This document shows, piece after piece, positions 12,275 to 35,555 of a DNA stretch of 64,000 nucleotides (its first letter is position 1; each line of letters begins with the position of its first letter). The notes below the pieces were generated by a model. The model searched no databases. It had not been told where the DNA came from and saw only the letters and a list, made by a program, of their open reading frames with translations. The position numbers and the translations under genes are program-made. Source of the DNA: Watersipora subatra (Eukaryota; Bryozoa; Gymnolaemata; Cheilostomatida; Watersiporidae). Location: contig NC_088708.1 in assembly GCF_963576615.1 (NCBI RefSeq), positions 27,845,191-27,909,190 on the forward strand, written 5' to 3'.

Positions 12275-15200
12275 CTATACTAATGAAAAACATTTTGTTT
12301 TATTTTGAGGAACTCTAGTTTTAAAAAGTACAGAGTCAGTGCGTAGTTGAGTATACATAAGGGGTAAATAGCCATAGATTTGTGTAAAATATTGTATGCA
12401 TTCGTGTCTTTCTCTAAAGTGAGATTCATCAGTCCATAGAGAAGCTTCTCCACAAGTCGAACATCGAAATGTCCATCGTGATGTTGTCTGAAAACCAAAA
12501 ATAACACCAATTAGAATAACTAATGACTTTGTGTGTCACCTTTTTACAAGTAAAATATATGATGCGATTAGCCAGTAGTCAGCCAATATTCATAGAAAGT
12601 TGCTGAAAAATAAATTATACTTACGGTAATAGCAATACAGAATTGTTTTTTTAGTTACTCAGAATACAATCTGTAAATCGTAACCTAATAGACAATTCAA
12701 CAGAAATGTTGACAAAGGCCTCATACCTTGACCGGAGGTTTTCCAGTTAAGTGAGAAACTAGAAAGTTCATGGCGATGTCTTCGCAGTTCATGAACTCAT
12801 CGACTTTATCCCGTATGGCTCTGGCCATGAAGTACGAGTACTGATACAGATAGTACTACAATGTATGATATGAATTGGACTGCACTGCTTATGAATCTCA
12901 GAACATATCTATTAACTAGTCAATAAGCAATGTAACACCTGTCACCGTCTGCCAGATGAGATAGTAAAAGTCTGTAATGTTGCGAGTTAACTGCCACAGT
13001 AGCAGATTATTCTCAAGGCAGAGGTTGAGCCTTAATTCTGCCATAAAAGAAAGGTATAAAACCGGCTCCACTGCACTCCAAATCCAACCAATGCTGGACT
13101 CTTGTTAGATTGTGCTAGACTCAAATAATATCAATGGAAACCTTGTTTAACACAGTCTTTGTAGCTAATATCAAAAAACTCCCACGCAAGAGTTTAACAA
13201 AACAGTTGAAAAAAAGTGAAGCCTTCCTTATAGACCATGAAGCAGTGTGCAAGCATGCGTGTTGTAAAACTTTATCAACAAGAAATCCTAAATTAAATTC
13301 ATAAAGCGTGCTATTCAAATATCTTTTTTACAGCAGGATATTTTAGTACACGATGCTGTAGCCATGAAAAACAGGAATATTTACATGTAAACATACCTTA
13401 TGCAGAAAAGCAGCACCAGTCAAAATCAACGACAATTCACAAGAATGGTTGGAGTTGTAATTCCATTTGTTGTCACGCTCATTCCACGCATGATATCGAC
13501 CAGGGAAACCGACTATTCGGTCTCGATATTCTCTCCAAACTCTAAAGAAACACAGCCACTTTTTACTATTCCTCAGTGCAGGCACACACATTTCTATCAC
13601 AAATGATGGTGTTATCCATATCGGATATGAACAACTTGGTGAATTTTAACTACAAAACCAGAAATGTTTTATGTAAGGAACAAACAACTCATGGAACAAC
13701 ACTTTTCTGCATAAGTTTTGCAGAACCCTATTAAAGATTTGTGTCCATATCAAGGCATAATTATTTTCATATTCAGATTGAGGTTTGGTTTACACTGGAC
13801 TCCTTTTGAACCTAGCTCAAATTGCATTGTTCCGAGTTTCTGCCTTCGCAAACTTGTGTTCCCTTACACATTGTGGGGAATTCCACAAGTGCCTAGTCAC
13901 AACACTAATCTAGATCACACCTATAACAGCAAGTCTAACTAAATTCTGGTGAAGGTCGCCACTGAAACTCATCACTCAAAATTAATAACTTTCATTCGCA
14001 ACCAGAGCTCCCACTTACATTGTGTAGAGAGATGGCAGAACGGACAGTATTATTCAACATTTTTAGACGTGAGAAAAAATGATGAATAAGGTGGATAATG
14101 ATGCTTGTTTTAGGTATATTTATGACATTTACTGTAATATCCAATGTTTATATTTTGGAGTTATGTTAACTTTATTTTTAATATTTGTACATTGAAGTTA
14201 CATACACAAAGTATTATAATATCCGCCAGGCGGTTTTTTGTGTTAAGAAACTGTGTGGTTCTAGAATATTCAGCAGACAGCTAATAATGCTAATTTTGAG
14301 TGAGCAAGTATTTCGGAAGAAATAAATTGCAAGTCGCTATCAAACAATCTCTCATAAACTTATGTAGACACTACATCAGAAAACATTTCAATTTATCACA
14401 TGCACTTCTTTACAACTAGTTCTCCGAATTTAAAACTTTTGTATAATCAGTAGAGGTCTAACTGATCATGAGATTAAACTAAATTTATTGTAAAGTGCCT
14501 GAAAGATTTAAAACTCAATGAAAGTTATAAAAATGCAGGGTAACTCCGTCCACAGAAACGTAATCAGGACTCAAACTCGTATAGAGGAACAGAAATAGTG
14601 TTACTAATCCGAATAGCCCTATTTGTATTGCACAAGTTTATGTCTGTTACGCCAATACGCACACTGAAGTCCTGTTAGTTTCTCATCAATGCTACATTCA
14701 AACAGTGTCAAGTTTTCACCAAACTTAAACAACAATATAGCAAAAAGCCATAGAACCATAAAAGCTTTTCATATATTTGTAGAATACTGCACAAACAAAT
14801 AAATGACGTGACAGAAGTAATAAGCACTGATGTACAGCTCATATAGACAGCGAAAGCGCTAAGAAAAAGAGTGAGAACCACAAACACAGAGATTTACAGA
14901 CATGTATTTGGTTTCTTGTAGAGTAGACGCCCCGATAACATAAACTCCTTTAAAGGTTGACTTGCAACAAAATTCACACTACAGTTATTTGGTATCAAAA
15001 GATTCACCATGTCTTATTCTGTTGTGTTGTAGGTGCAAAATATGTGGAAATGTGATTACAAGCTCTTAAAAGCTAAAAAGCGAAAAGCTGCCGTAGATTG
15101 GAATCTCTTTATTTCTCTGACGTAGTCATGAAATTTGGTTATTGTCTTGTCACGTGATGTTCTCACGTAAATTGAAAGGCCAATAAAAAGCTCAATATAA

Positions 15201-18200
15201 AACTTATCGTAGCACTAGTTTATTACAAAGACTTCGGGTTTTACCGAAGACCCCGTATCAAATATAGATGCTCGCTACTTTATAGTTTTGTTTCGGCCTG
15301 GTCTAATTGGCAAGTCGTAATCTGATCATACAACCCAATACTTCGCAAATCACTTTTGCAGCACTTTTCGATTATCACAGGTGATCAACAGGCTCGTCAT
15401 GATTATCAGACAATGATATGTACTCCTTCAAGCTAATGCTAAAAAATTAAACGAATTTTTACGGTAAGTTATAAGATATCGCTGCTAAAAGTGACAGCAT
15501 TACAATGATGATAAAACAGACGCGTAAGAACAATAGACATGGTTTTATTGAATGCGTGAAGTATATTTGTGAAAATATTTCGACTAAGGTTGCAGGAAAG
15601 TGTAAACAGAAATCATCTACCACAGCTACGTCAGTCATATTTGAGCCGTTTTGGAAAGAGAATCCAAACTACAGCGGTCTCGTGTGGCTGCGATTAACCG
15701 TTCGTTTTTGAGCTTTTAAGAGCTTGTAATCACATTTCCACATATTTTGCACCTACAACACAACAGAGTAAGACATGGTGAATCTTTTCATATCAAATAA
15801 CTGTAATGTGAATTCTGTTGCAAGTCAACCTTCAAGGTAGACTCCACTCAACATAAATAATTTATGTAAAGTTTTTGCTTCTTATTTTTGTCAAAATTCC
15901 ACTTCTACATAACACAAAGTGTCAAATCTGTGCAAGTTCTCAAATTTGGTTAAAACGATGAGAGTCATAGTTAGCCTCTTAGGCTAGTAGCCTCTTAAGT
16001 AGCCTCTCTTGCCACGCATTGGAGGAAAAATGATGTACAGAGGTACATTTATTATATATGTATTATATCGTGTATTATATCAGGTATTATATATGTATTA
16101 TATCATGTATTATATCAAGTATTTTGGCAGTCCAGTGTGTGGTGAGAGATCGCCAGGTGTGTTCCGATAAAGCAGAGATAATAAGTAGCTGCACAAATAT
16201 TCAGAAATCACTAAGGGCGATCGCTTGGCGCAGGTGTTAAAGTGTCGTTCTACGAAGCTAAGTGTCGTGAGTTGAAGGCTTGCTGAACACATTCCTTCAT
16301 TCTAACTTCTAATCCTGACTTCGGAAAGGTGGGCGGACATACAGACACCGACTGCTCTTGTTATGGTGAAGATATATTTTTGTTTTATTTTAGTACCTTT
16401 TTTCTTGAAGCATAGAAAATAGTGAAAAAAATCATTCAAACGGTGATTAAAGGTGTGATCCACCTAAATGTAAAATTATCGCAGTTATGAACCCTAAACC
16501 AAGTAGAAGTTATAAGGAAAAAGTTGTCGATACAAACTACTAATACCACAGCTACCGTACTGTCATTAAATTGCTAAGTTTAGTTTTTACCTTTTTGCAG
16601 TGCCAAATGGGTGAGTTTGTGGAGATCTTGGAATGGATTAGGCAATTTACATGTATTTTGCTGTTCGTATAACGTAAAACCTCTATGACATGAGCATTCT
16701 CGGAATGAATTATTTACATCGCAAACCAAATATAACTGTCTTTGTAAACCGCTGCGGCCGTTTTAACTTTTGAAGTGAATATAAAGCACTTATTGATCAG
16801 TAACCCGGTTCAATTCATTAGGAAACCTTGTCAAACAAACAGAAAGTGCAGCATGAAGTACTGCTACCTCACAAAGTGTAATAATCAGGTCACAGTTAGG
16901 TTTACCTGAATGCGAATATGATTTCATCATGTCTCAAATACATGTCATCATCTAGAGAGAGGATAGCCTCTGTTTCTATCTCTTTGTATGGAAGGAACCT
17001 GTTATTCAAACTGTTCCTCGCAGATTTTAACACCTGTAAACCAACAGATGAGATATAGTAAAACAATGATAGCGCACTAGTCTTTCCTGACCCAAAAATT
17101 GTTATACTACTACAAAGCCTACAGCTAATTTGCTTATAAACCTTTGAAAATTGACGCAAAGAGGCGATGAACTGTCCTCATTCGCAAAACAGGGTTTTCA
17201 ACAAAAGAAAAGTTGGTTGCAAACAAATCAAACAGCAAAGTGAATAAATCTAAACTGCAGACTAGACAATCAATAAAAGTACGTAAAATATGAAAGTATC
17301 ACTGTTTACCTGAATAGGTACATGAATATGAGGCCATTGGAAAGTAGCTGGTGGGTAGTTAGGGTTATTCCAAACAATAAGCACTTTATTTAGGTATGGA
17401 AGTCCATTGAACTGGGCGAGTTGTTGCTGCAGCAAGTCGGCTCTGTCATATGTCAGAATGACGACTGTAACAAAACAGTAAAAGTTGCTACTTCATTGAT
17501 TCAAATCATCCCGCATATCTGATCTATATGATGTATTATTTCATAAATATTTATTTTATAATCATTAAAAGGTTGCAATAATTTTAAGCTATTGATTGAT
17601 TATGAAAGGTGGTGGGGTTGATGAGTTAGAACGTCTTTTAAACAAGGATGGCTGCCTCAGCAGAACTTTTAAAAAGTTGATGTTTTACACTCCATAGTAG
17701 GAATGCTACAATCTGACAGAGAGTAAGTTTCGGAAAAAAATTATTAGAGCCAAAAAAGCTTACAGATTTTACTGTGAAGACAAGTGGATTACCAGAAGTA
17801 TTGCACAGGTTGAAGGGTATAAGCATGCATATTGAATAGATTTAGGTGTACTTTATAACTTTAAGTTTTTTGGTTAGTCTAAGAAACAAAAATTTGATGA
17901 GCCTATTCATATTAGAGCAATTGATCTCGTATACAGCAAGCGCTATCCTGTTAATATCAGACAGCATAAAGCAGAAGATGGGTTCTTGCAGACCTACCTT
18001 TATCCATCGGCCCCAGTTTTTGCCTCTTATTCGTTAAAAACCAAGCAGTACAAACAGAATGTCATACATAACGGTGCAAGACGCTCAAGACGTGGCGTAC
18101 AGAATGCACAAGTCAGAGATCTGTAACTATAAATCTCATTCTTGGTATCTTCCAAGCTCTGTTTTTGGTTTTCCATTAGGTTATTTGAAAAGCAAATCGT

Positions 18201-21200
18201 TTTAATTCTAAAAATCAACCTTTTAAAGTATTTTTCCATTATTTTACAAAATTACAATTACAAAATTTATGTAAGATTGAATTTTTCTTGAATACTTTAT
18301 TAATAGAGGAGGCTACTCTGGAGAATGTATGCCATATCTGTAACAGCTTAGTTTCTTTGAAATTATTCTGTTAATAAGGGTAGAAAGAACTTAGTATTTC
18401 ATTCTACTAAAAAATACAGGTACAATAATATGTTACGCAAAACACAGCCATTATTTCGTTTGCATACAACAGTTAAAGACTACAGATAATGAGAGAATGA
18501 ACTTCAATAAGCAAACAAGCTACATCATCCAGTTACCTTGACTTCCCTCAAAACGCATAAGTGTTTTGAAGTTTTGAATCATTTTTTAGCATTCAAAGCA
18601 ATTTAGAATTTGTGTCTGGTATCCAAAACAAAACAGTTTCAAGATTTTTTAAATTCTAATTGGTTAAGATATGAGGTGTTATAAAACCAGAGTCTCTTTA
18701 AAACTGCAAATAACTGTGAGCCAATCGAAAATGTTTCATATAAATGCTCACGAAAGAAGTGAGACCAAATATGGTCGGAAGTTTTGTGATATCAATCAGC
18801 GTGAAAGGAGAGTTTAGAGGAAGTGACAAAATATGAAGCAAAATAGAACCATGGTGAACAACCTAAGCAACGGTTGTACGCAGAGACATCATCCAAAAAA
18901 AAATTAATATATATCTGCTTTCAGACTAATTTACCATTGATCTCCAGTTATGATGACTGTTGGATCATAACGACAGCATCTGAACTAATATACTCTTCAA
19001 TAGCACAGCGCATAACTACTATTATAGTTCAAGATGAAATTAAACTTGAAAACCTTATTGACTTGCTCAACTGAGCATCAAATTCATCTAGTAACTTCTA
19101 AAATAATTTGAAGCAATCAGCGCAAGTCGCCTGCAGTTACAAAATAAAAATGACAAATATTGCTGCATCCTTGAAGCAAAATGAAAGAACTTTACTTGTG
19201 AACTGTTCTCTTGGATGATTTCCACCCAATGCTTGGCTAAATTCTTTTCCACTTCCTCCAGCACCACCATTGATTGGACGAAAACCATATGGTGAACCTG
19301 CAACATTTATGTGTAAAAAGAGAGGGAGGAAACAAAAGCTACTGACTTCTTATGTTCCCGGTGAATAACACCTTCAAATAACACATAATTATGTATGCTG
19401 CCAGCAGTGGTTATGGTTGTTGGGCCCTAAAACACAGAGTTATCCCTCCATAAATGATAAACAAACAGTGAAGATCTAGGGAAGGTGAATGTGCCGGAGG
19501 GGTGAATGTGTTAAGGAGGAAAACGCTGAATTTGGTACATGTAAGTCATTTTATTTCGCCACAAGAAAGTTTTAACGAAGAGTGTTTTCAGATATAAACC
19601 CTGATCTAAACCTCCATGAGAGAATATCGCACTGGAGTCTGGTATAAGTGACCGTAGACAGTATGTACAGCCAGTAAACTATTATTCTTATCTTGGCCTA
19701 CGCAGTAGCATAATCTTACTTTGATAACTATGAACATAAAGCTGTGTTACAGATTACTATACAAATAACACTAGAAGCTTCATGGTTGTTTTCAAGTAGC
19801 AACTATGCACATCATTAAGTAAACTCAGGTAAAAACACAGTACTATGGCTGGCCAGATCAACCCTGCTAGAGAAGACCACTGTTGGAATTAGTTTTACTG
19901 CTGTGTGTATCGTTTGCCAAATGGAGTTAGGATCTTTAATAAATGAGCAGCTTGTGGCAGCAACAAAATTTTTTTACCAACGAGCAGCATAAAAATGATA
20001 TAATAGCAGCTTAGTTTGGTGATTTGAAATCAGAGCAAATCAAAGTTTAAGCATTTTGACATCTACCACACGTGAGAAAAAAGTTGATTATTCAAATGAA
20101 TCCTTTAAATTGCAAAAAAGGTGCAACTGAGGGGTACAGGCATTTAATTAGCATCATTCACCGGCAGCTCTATTAATAGCAATACAACTAATTCAGAAGA
20201 ACAATTAAAACTAGCAAATCTGTTTCTTATCTGCCAAATTTAACTGTATTGTTTTTATTTTTAGCCTCCTAGTGAGAGCTTGCTAAACTACACACCAAAT
20301 TACCCTGTTGGTGAGCACACGATGTTGTTTACAATCGGTCATAACAAAATCTGTGTGCTATCCTATCCACCTGTTCTTAGTTGAAGCAATTTGTTACAGT
20401 CAATCGATCAGTAGCAGATCGTAACTGTATTTCGGCGATACCAAACTTGTTCATCAATATTGTGTTACAAGGTAAACTTTTAGTTAGTGAGAATTGAAAG
20501 TTACTAAGAATTAATTCGCAACAGGAAATGAATTTGCAGAGCATTGCTTCATTATTACCATAAGCTGTCCCAGAATGAAAGCTATTGGCCAACACTGAAA
20601 GTAAACAGATTGTCTATTATAAAACACTAGTGCGAATAAGTGATGAGCATGTCAACTTGCATTGTGATTTTTTACATTTTTTATAAAGGGTCAGTAAGCA
20701 CAAAACAATTTGGTGTCTAAAAATGGGTGGATTAGGTGGTAGAGTGACAAAAATATAGGACATAACTTAATCTAACTTACCCTATCTACAGTTTACATTA
20801 ATTTACTTTTCATATTATTTTGTGTTTTATTCTCAATTTCTATGAACCTTCTTACTCACAGTACTGTTATGTTGCAAGAAATTTTCAACATCACATTAAA
20901 GGTTGACTTGCAACAAAATTCACATTACAGTTATTTGGTATCAAAATATTCACCATGTCTTACTCTGCTGTGTTGTAGTTGCAAAATATGTAGAATGGAA
21001 ACGTGATTACAAGCTCTTAAAAACTCAAAAACGAACAGTTATTCACAGCCATCACGAAAACGCCGTAGATTGAATCCCTTTCCAAAACGACTTAAATGGG
21101 ACATAGTTGAACACGATGTGCTTCTGTGTACACTTTCATGCAACCCCATTTGTCGAAATATTTTCACAAATATACTTCCCGCATTCAATAAAACCATGTC

Positions 21201-23816
21201 TATTGTCCTTATGAGTCTAGTTCATCATCATTGTAATGCCGTCACTTTGAGCACTGATATCTCAAAACCTAGCCTAAAAATTAGTTTAACTTTTTTAACT
21301 TTAGCTGGAAGGAATGCATATCATCCTCTGATAAACGTGAGGAGCCTGTTGATCATCTGTGATGGTCGAAAATTGCTGCAGAAATTGTTCGCGCCATCTG
21401 ACAGGAAGTATGGATCACATGATCAGATTATGATTAGACCAAACTGAAACAAAACTGTAAAGTAGCGAGCATATATATATATATTTGATAAGGGTTTTCC
21501 GGTAAAAACTGAAGTGTTGGTCATAAACTAGTGATACGAGAAGTTTTATATTGAGCCTTTTATTGGCCTTTCAATTCACGTGATAACCTCACGTGTCAAA
21601 ACAATAACCACATCGAGTTGAGTACATCATCGAAATAAAGGGATTCCAACCTCAGCGTTTCCGTGATGGCTGCGAATAACTGTTTGTTTTTGAGCTTGTA
21701 TAAGCTTGTAATCACATTTCCACATTTTTTGCGCCTACAACACAGCAGAGTAAGACATGGTGAATGTTTTGATACCAAATAACAGTAATGTGAAATTTGT
21801 TGCAAGTAAACCTTTACGGAAATTACTATTTATAGTGAGACAAACATTTGTTCAATTTTAGTATTGGAAAATTCATATGTGGAAGCGATCGTTAGCCAGT
21901 TTCGACTGTACTTTTGTTAATCATGAAGTTCATTAATTTTGCACAAGCTAGCCATCATCATCTTAGAGTACTAAAAAGTTCAAGTTTCTGATCATCAATA
22001 GTTACCACAGCCTCAGTTCACTCACCGACTCATATTATGTATCTCGCACCAAAGGTTGGGCTTACGCAACTCAAAATTATATTAATCAACAAAACCACAA
22101 TATTGAAAAGGAACAATGTTAACAATTGATTAATAGATAGAAACACGTACCATGAAACTTGGCATCTGTAGGTAAAATGGGATCCCATGGAGTATGTGGG
22201 TACAAACGTGTAGCAGCTCTCCCAAAAAAAAATCCAACCAGGCTGCGCCCACTAGTGAAGTTTCGTTGATAAGCAGCTGAGGGGTATTGATCCTCCACTG
22301 GGCCTAGCACATCATTTGGCTCAACTCGAGTCTCAAACATAGGCATTGGGTTACTTTCGGTGTAAATGTGTTCACTTTCAGGCAGAGGAGCCTCGGTAGG
22401 AGGAATATTTATACGTTGCCGCAACAATTCAAGCAATCCCTCTGCAATTCTCGGTGTTGACATTAAATAATTTTCAAAAATTGCACGCCCTTGTTTTTTA
22501 AATTCAATTATGTCTGGTTCCAAGATATTCCTTAAAATGTACACCAACTCTGTGACACGTTGTAAAGGTAACAAAAGGGCAGCAGTATGCCAAGGAATTA
22601 GCTCATCCAGTGGCAGTGTATGTTCATCTCCAAGTATGACTGGAACAGCTCCTTTTACTAGTGCTTGGTATAATCTATAAGAAAACTGGTCACTTGGCAT
22701 ACTCCTAGCATTGAGCACCACAATAAAAGTTGAGTTAATCTCATTTTCCACCATGTCTTCACTGCTACATAGACACCATTGATTTGTTGTACAGGGTTGG
22801 ATAGCCTGGCAATCAACTTCTATGTTTATTGATAAATCCGGAGAAGTTAGGAGTCTGAATGCAGCTATAAAATTTTTCTCTTGTTCATTCGTCACTGATG
22901 GTGATTTGCCGAGAAAGGACAAGAGATTTGGTCGTCGAACTGGTAACATCAGTGGAAGATCATGAAATTTGACTTCTTCAAGATGACTGTATGGTAACAT
23001 AATATCAAAACCAGTGACTGGACTGTATTTGCGCCAAATAACTTGGGCATGCATAGCGCGAGATTTTGGGACAGTGTAACTATTAGGAAACACGCTAACT
23101 ATTACGTGGTTTCGTCCATCACCGCTCCAGTATTTTAATTCTTGTGCTTGAAAGTCCTCGCGCTCTACTAGCGCTAAATAAATACAAACAGCATCTGGAT
23201 TATCCGTAATATAGCCAGAGTTTAAAAGTGCTGACTTCCACAGAAGCAACAAATTATTGTCGGTTACTAAGGGATAGAGGTATATTGAGAAACCTGAAGT
23301 TACGCTACACCGAGAGTAATCAAAGCATGTTTGAAGCCGGCACTCTCCAGTTGGACTAGCATGGTTTGTTCGCTCACTTTGTGGCAGCAGTCTCAAAGGC
23401 AGTTTGATTGATGAATATTCTTTTAGAGCCTCATCTTGGCTTACCAATGCATTTTGTATATTGAACTTAATTTGAAGCAAATTGCGCTCCAAAGTCTTTA
23501 GTTCATTGTTATAATCTGTAGACTGTCTGCTTAGTGATTCTACGGAAGACCTCAAACGATTTCTTTCACTTTCTAAATTTCCTAGCTCTACAATGATGGA
23601 TTTACGTAATCTTTGCATATCCTCAACATGGTGGAAAAAATCATCTTTGTTTGCCAGCTGGTTAAACGTATTTAGGGATACTTCAATGCTTGGTTCCTGA
23701 ACATTCATACCGACAAATGTGCTGATAATGAAAAGAAATACGATGAGAAAAATTATGACAATAGTACGACTTCGCCATCCTCCACACATTCGCCAACAAT
23801 TCATTATCAATCCCAA
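12275..23816 (-). CDS. EXTL3: Exostosin-like 3 (alpha-1,4-N-acetylglucosaminyltransferase), complete, 7 coding exons
   Basis: Coding exons in transcript order: 23816-22151, 19297-19196, 17464-17310, 17033-16906, 13541-13397, 12855-12727, 12487-12275 (stop TAG). All have GT/AG borders and continuous phase, giving 845 aa; human EXTL3 is 919. It is a type II Golgi membrane protein: short basic N-terminus, one membrane segment at about residues 18-35, a luminal coiled coil at about 62-132, then an exostosin (GT47) domain opening at CFDYSRC (164-170), and a C-terminal GT64 domain. The GT64 domain has the DXD-type metal/UDP-sugar motif DDD at 669-671, followed by [15 protein letters not shown] and [13 protein letters not shown] are also retained, and the C-terminus [12 protein letters not shown] matches the family end. 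Family role: adds the first GlcNAc that commits the proteoglycan linker to heparan sulfate (orthologues: fly botv, worm rib-2). The start is the first Met of the long first exon. Upstream non-coding exons were not located. Introns carry two copies of one inverted-repeat element and a SINE-like copy. Confidence 0.93.
14953..15832. mobile_element. TIR element copy A in an EXTL3 intron
   Basis: An 880-bp element with about 122-bp inverted termini: 14953-15074 and 15711-15832, beginning AAGGTTGACTTGCAACA and nearly identical over the whole arm. It shares termini and internal sequence with copy B at 20899-21814, but in opposite orientation. Internal frames are short and unrecognised, so it is non-autonomous. 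It lies in the intron between EXTL3 exons 4 and 5. Confidence 0.85.
16022..16126. repeat. Short ATTATATC/GTATTATAT tandem tract
   Basis: Degenerate repeats of about 13 bp (TATTATATCATG-type) just left of the SINE-like copy. Confidence 0.7.
16190..16385 (+). mobile_element. SINE-like copy with tRNA-derived head
   Basis: An A-box-like CTTGGCGCAGGTGTTAAAGTG is followed at tRNA spacing by a B-box-like GTGAGTTGAAGGC, then a tail (GGCGGACATACAGACACCGACTGCTC...ATGGTGAAGAT). The tail resembles that of the copy at 32450-32612. Not a functional tRNA, because the arms do not pair well. Confidence 0.45.
20899..21814. mobile_element. TIR element copy B in an EXTL3 intron, inverted relative to copy A
   Basis: A 916-bp relative of 14953-15832 with the same AAGGTTGACTTGCAACAAAATTC ends. 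Internal blocks (for example GTGATTACAAGCTCTTAAAA, TTCACGTGATAACCTCACGTG) run in the reverse order relative to copy A. A 125-codon open frame (21070-21447 plus) is not recognisable and copy A lacks an equivalent. It lies in the intron between EXTL3 exons 1 and 2. Confidence 0.85.
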
Positions 23817-34805
<10,989 letters not shown>

Positions 34806-35012
34806 TGGCTCCTGTACCCTCTCTCACTGGCCTATACCCGAGTACCTGCAAGCTTTCTACATTTTTCATAAGCAGTGATGCGCTCTGCTTCTATTTCCAG
34901 TTTTCTGCCTTTCATACTTTTGATGCTTGTAGTATTTTTCAAGCTTCAGTAGAATTGTTATTTATCTGCAACACTATGCATCGTCTTGACTTGTAACAGC
35001 AGCTTTTACTGA

Positions 35013-35018
35013 AATAAA
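35013..35018 (+). terminator. GMPPB poly(A) signal AATAAA
   Basis: The first canonical hexamer after the GMPPB stop, about 208 bases downstream. Confidence 0.7.
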
Positions 35019-35082
35019 CTAATCATCACTTATCTAAATCACTTTACTAAAGATTGAAGGAGGCGAGTTGTTTTTTATACGC

Positions 35083-35088
35083 TTTATT
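35083..35088 (-). terminator. TDG poly(A) signal AATAAA
   Basis: A canonical hexamer on the minus strand, about 470 bases past the TDG stop. Another candidate lies near 35176. Confidence 0.5.
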
Positions 35089-35555
35089 AGCTAAACAGTT
35101 GTGCTCACAAATGATTCGTTTTCTTTGCAATTGCACTGAACTTATTTTTACGGCAGCTACTGGCATGTTCAAGTATTTATTGTACAGGTAAAGAATAGAC
35201 ATGCACACTTGCCTAAGTATCCCCTGCAAAAACTCATGAAAATACGTACACATCGCTGATGTGCTGTCTTATAGAGAGATGGCTACCTATGACGAGCTTC
35301 TCAGCAATCTCACAACCACGCTCCATAGACAAAACCATAGCAATATTATTAGTAAAAGTCGAAAATAATAAAAAGGTTGTTACGATGCGATGAGAAGGAA
35401 AAGGTAGACAATAAAATTTATCAGAATAAGAGGACACAAAATGCTAAAGTATAAAATTGTATGAAAACAAAATTGGATGCTATTTTTCACGAGTTGTATC
35501 CGAGGCTAGACAATGTCATCTCAGAAGACAACATAGAAGGTAGCTTACATGATAA

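Noticed and set aside
21070-21447. 125-codon open frame in TIR element B
   Set aside because: No recognisable transposase motif and no equivalent frame in copy A.
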